From positions 57,886,553 through 57,950,552 of the forward strand of contig NC_084702.1 of NCBI RefSeq assembly GCF_028389875.1: 64,000 nt of DNA. The letters are read 5' to 3'. The position numbers and the translations under genes were made by a program. Source of the stretch: Rhea pennata (taxonomy: Eukaryota > Chordata > Aves > Rheiformes > Rheidae). Positions 62,601 to 64,000 of the stretch are shown piece by piece; positions within the stretch are counted from its first letter, which is position 1, and each line of letters starts with the position of its first letter. The notes below the pieces were generated by a model. The model worked only from the letters and a program-made list of their open reading frames with translations, was not told the DNA's origin and did not search any database.

Positions 62601-63814
62601 CTGTATACCTTCAGTTTTGGACTGAAAGTATACAGACAACATAGAGTTTAAATCTGGAACAAAGCTAAGAAGGCAGGACAAAAATAATGCACAGTTGGTA
62701 GTATGTGTCTCTCTCTGGCATGGAGAACTGGGACAGTCCTGACAGTTCATCCAACAGGCTTTGTATGGGATGAGCAAAGTGGTCTGAAGCACCCTGTTTC
62801 ACAAAGGGTGTGCATGAGTTTGTCAGAGATCTGTCTGTTTCTGTACTTTGACATATCAAAATAATCAATTGCTGTAAGAAAAAAAAAGATTGTTTTCAAT
62901 TAACTTTTATGTCATAGATTACAAATCTACAGATATGTGAGATAGAGACAGAAACACATTAAATACCTAAATGAGACCCATTTTTATCAGCATTTATCTG
63001 CTTATATTGCATATAGTGATTGTTGCAGCATAAACTGGGATTTCTTGGCTTGGCTTCTTCTGGTTTTCTTGTGTGAGAAGTGCTCAAATACAGTTCATGA
63101 AGATCTACCCATGTTTCTGGGTAAACCAATGCAAAAGGCTGTGTCGACATTCTTACTGCCATTTCAGTAAAGATAACCAAATCTTTGACTCTTGAATTCC
63201 TTTCCAAGATTTAGCTCAAACTGACCTAAAAACATTTAAGGTAAAATGAAATAAACAGGGCAGATACGGTGAACTTCCTTGTCTTATTCCATTCTTTCAC
63301 TCAGTCCCTAGCTGAGTTAAGGTACTGGTGAAATCTGTTTTACACTGTGATAAGAGCACCCACACAGGTTTGCTTGTCTGGCTAAGCCGATCTGATTAAG
63401 CAGGTGCTGCTGCTAAGTTTACACAAAGTTTTGGCACCTTGTCTCAGCAGGCATGAGTTGAGCATGTTTTCCAGCACATGATGTGGGAGCAAAACCTGAA
63501 TGTTATGTAGAAAGAAAAGCGTGCTCACAGTGCAAGAGGCCTCAGTGGATGAAAGATTGTACTTGCACAGTGTAAGCAGTATGGCATGAATCTCACTGAC
63601 ACATTTGTTTAAAAAAAGAAATCCAGTTAAAAGACTCGCTAGTAACTTTTTGTTCCTACAGGGCTCTTACCAGTGTGGGCAATGCAAATCAGGATATACA
63701 GGAGACCAAACCAGGGGATGCCAGGCTGTGAGGAGCTGCAGAAGTCGAGCCCTCAATCCGTGCAGTGTCCATGCCCGGTGTATTGAGGAGAGGCGAGGCG
63801 AGGTCACGTGTATT
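41577..63814 (+). CDS. THBS4: Thrombospondin-4, 5' part (ten exons; continues beyond window)
   Basis: THBS4 is a secreted, pentameric, calcium-binding matricellular glycoprotein of tendon, muscle, nervous tissue and vessel wall. Exons are 41577-41667, 45193-45396, 49527-49774, 50910-51015, 55075-55157, 55746-55797, 57011-57183, 60347-60484, 61130-61207 and 63662-63814: 1326 nt, 442 codons, all GT-AG and in phase. Order: signal peptide (about 1-25), N-terminal laminin-G-like domain (about 31-200), coiled coil (about 217-258) with CQAC cysteines for interchain bonds, short proline-rich linker, then EGF-like repeats 1-3 and the start of EGF4. It has no VWC or type 1 repeats, hence subgroup B. 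The [18 protein letters not shown] block identifies THBS4 rather than THBS3 as I recall them. Type 3 repeats and the C-terminal domain lie past 64000. Confidence 0.97.
45193..45396 (+). CDS. THBS4: THBS4 exon 2, N-terminal domain part 1
   Basis: Acceptor TTTTTCAG. Codons run [11 protein letters not shown] through [20 protein letters not shown] to MGRVNK. Donor GTGAGT at 45397. The open frame to 45497 is read-through into the 4.1-kb intron 2. Confidence 0.96.
49527..49774 (+). CDS. THBS4: THBS4 exon 3, N-terminal domain part 2
   Basis: Acceptor TACTAG. Encodes [40 protein letters not shown] and [11 protein letters not shown]. Donor GTGAGC at 49775. Phase 1 in, phase 0 out. Confidence 0.96.
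50651..50697 (+). repeat. A31-(GA)8 tract in THBS4 intron 3
   Basis: About 31 A followed by eight GA/AG units. Intron 3 is only 1.1 kb. Confidence 0.95.
50910..51015 (+). CDS. THBS4: THBS4 exon 4, end of N-terminal domain
   Basis: Acceptor CTCCAG. Encodes [20 protein letters not shown] then [15 protein letters not shown] plus one base. Donor GTAAGG at 51016. The phase 1 end joins correctly to exon 5 at 55075 to give TGDFNRQ. Confidence 0.96.
51179..51220 (+). CDS. THBS4: Candidate THBS4 cassette exon (42 nt)
   Basis: TTTTAG precedes 51179 and CAG|GTGACA follows 51220. Inserted between exons 4 and 5 it keeps the frame and adds 14 acidic, polar residues, [14 protein letters not shown], before GDFNRQ. 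A second donor, GCG|GTGAGT, 11 nt downstream gives a 53-nt form that shifts the frame and meets TGA seven codons into exon 5. The acceptor has a weak pyrimidine tract. It could be a pseudo-exon. Confidence 0.35.
55075..55157 (+). CDS. THBS4: THBS4 exon 5, coiled-coil assembly segment
   Basis: Acceptor CTGCAG, donor GTACTG at 55158. With the base from exon 4 it encodes [20 protein letters not shown] then VKDLLRQQ: spaced L/M/I residues of the pentamerising heptads. Confidence 0.96.
55746..55797 (+). CDS. THBS4: THBS4 exon 6, end of coiled coil and disulfide cysteines
   Basis: 52 nt encoding [17 protein letters not shown] plus one base. The CxxC pair locks the pentamer in this family. Acceptor CTGAAG is less common (AAG), donor GTGAGT at 55798. 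Confidence 0.95.
55900..55926 (+). repeat. A27 tract in THBS4 intron 6
   Basis: Homopolymer about 100 bp after exon 6. I could not identify a retroelement body next to it. Confidence 0.95.
57011..57183 (+). CDS. THBS4: THBS4 exon 7, proline-rich linker and EGF1
   Basis: Encodes [20 protein letters not shown], then an EGF-like module with six cysteines and [15 protein letters not shown], ending SDIDE. Acceptor TTAAAG, donor GTAAAA at 57184. The linker is shorter than the mammalian one as I remember it. Confidence 0.96.
60347..60484 (+). CDS. THBS4: THBS4 exon 8, EGF2
   Basis: Phase 0 at both ends. Encodes [20 protein letters not shown], then [20 protein letters not shown] and AKNNKQ. DIDE from exon 7 supplies the calcium-binding start of this cbEGF module. 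Donor GTGAGT at 60485. Confidence 0.97.
61130..61207 (+). CDS. THBS4: THBS4 exon 9, EGF3 first half
   Basis: 78 nt, phase 0: [20 protein letters not shown] then HCVNTL. The DIDEC calcium-binding motif is clear. The first inter-cysteine loop holds seven residues. Acceptor TGCTAG, donor GTAAGC at 61208. Confidence 0.96.
61740..61962 (+). mobile_element. CR1 LINE 3' end in THBS4 intron 9
   Basis: A close match to the CR1 3' region: 'gagcactggaacaggttgcc', 'gaggttacagagtcttc', 'aattcaaaatccatctggac', 'tttaggtgaccttgctcaag', 'ggttggactagctgatctcc', 'agaggtgccttccgatctc', and the tail 'cattctgtgattctgtga'. It is 5'-truncated with no coding remnant. It is the least diverged of the CR1 copies seen here and lies in the sense direction of THBS4. 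The 5' edge is approximate. Confidence 0.9.
63662..63814 (+). CDS. THBS4: THBS4 exon 10, EGF3 second half and EGF4 start
   Basis: 153 nt, phase 0: [20 protein letters not shown], then [16 protein letters not shown] and [11 protein letters not shown]. Acceptor CTACAG, donor GTAAGT at 63815. This is the last exon inside the window. Confidence 0.96.
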
Positions 63815-64000
63815 GTAAGTAGGTGAACACGTGCATGCGTTCACAGTGAGAGCCAAACTTTCTGATGCTAGAACTGAGTGACTCTTTGTGGCCGTTTTAT
63901 CAATACATTTTTTTTTTTTTAAACTGAATTATGGCACACAGCCGTACTCATATGCCATGTTTACTGTGTGGGCTGCTAGTGTCTGTGTTAACTAGATTTT

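Noticed and set aside
1-64000. CRISPR arrays, operons, phage or bacterial defence genes
   Set aside because: The sequence is vertebrate nuclear DNA with spliced genes; no spaced direct-repeat arrays or prokaryotic gene organisation was seen.

Overview
This is nuclear genomic DNA from a sauropsid, most likely a bird. It has long AT-rich non-coding stretches, GC-rich CpG-island promoters, multi-exon genes with GT-AG introns, several CR1-type LINE 3' ends ending in the typical direct-repeat tail (TTCTGTGATTCTGTGA), and no mammalian SINEs that I could see. The introns are compact, which also fits a bird. I cannot name the species.

Two protein-coding genes are supported, arranged head to head. 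MTX3 (metaxin 3, mitochondrial outer-membrane import/SAM-associated) is complete on the minus strand. Its nine coding exons run from ATG at 36795 to the stop at 28466-28468 (939 nt, 312 aa), and every intron is GT-AG with matching phases. THBS4 (thrombospondin-4) is on the plus strand from ATG at 41577. Ten exons with consistent phases are present up to 63814 (1326 nt, 442 codons). They cover the signal peptide, the N-terminal laminin-G-like domain, the pentamerising coiled coil and the first EGF-like repeats. The rest of EGF4, the calcium-binding type 3 repeats and the C-terminal lectin-like domain lie beyond the window.

Layout: 1 to about 26.4 kb is intergenic with no supported protein gene. 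It holds two diverged CR1 copies, an AAAAG microsatellite, a (CAG)15 tract, a strong AT hairpin and several unexplained CpG-rich patches (about 18.4-18.8, 21.2-21.6, and weaker ones at 22.1-22.3 and 23.5-23.7 kb). About 26.9-28.5 kb is the probable MTX3 3'UTR, 28.5-36.8 kb is MTX3, 36.8-41.6 kb is the intergenic spacer with a CpG island at each end, and 41.6-64 kb is the 5' part of THBS4.

The MTX3/THBS4 pair mirrors the MTX1/THBS3 pair known elsewhere in vertebrate genomes, so this is half of an ancient duplicated gene pair. The most interesting sequence-level observations are: a perfect TISU/YY1 element over the MTX3 start codon; a candidate 42-nt cassette exon in THBS4 intron 4 that becomes frame-breaking if a second donor 11 nt downstream is used; a 19-nt U tract right behind the MTX3 exon 6 donor; and an 11-bp element shared in the same relative orientation by both promoters. 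I saw no novel mobile or defence-like system.
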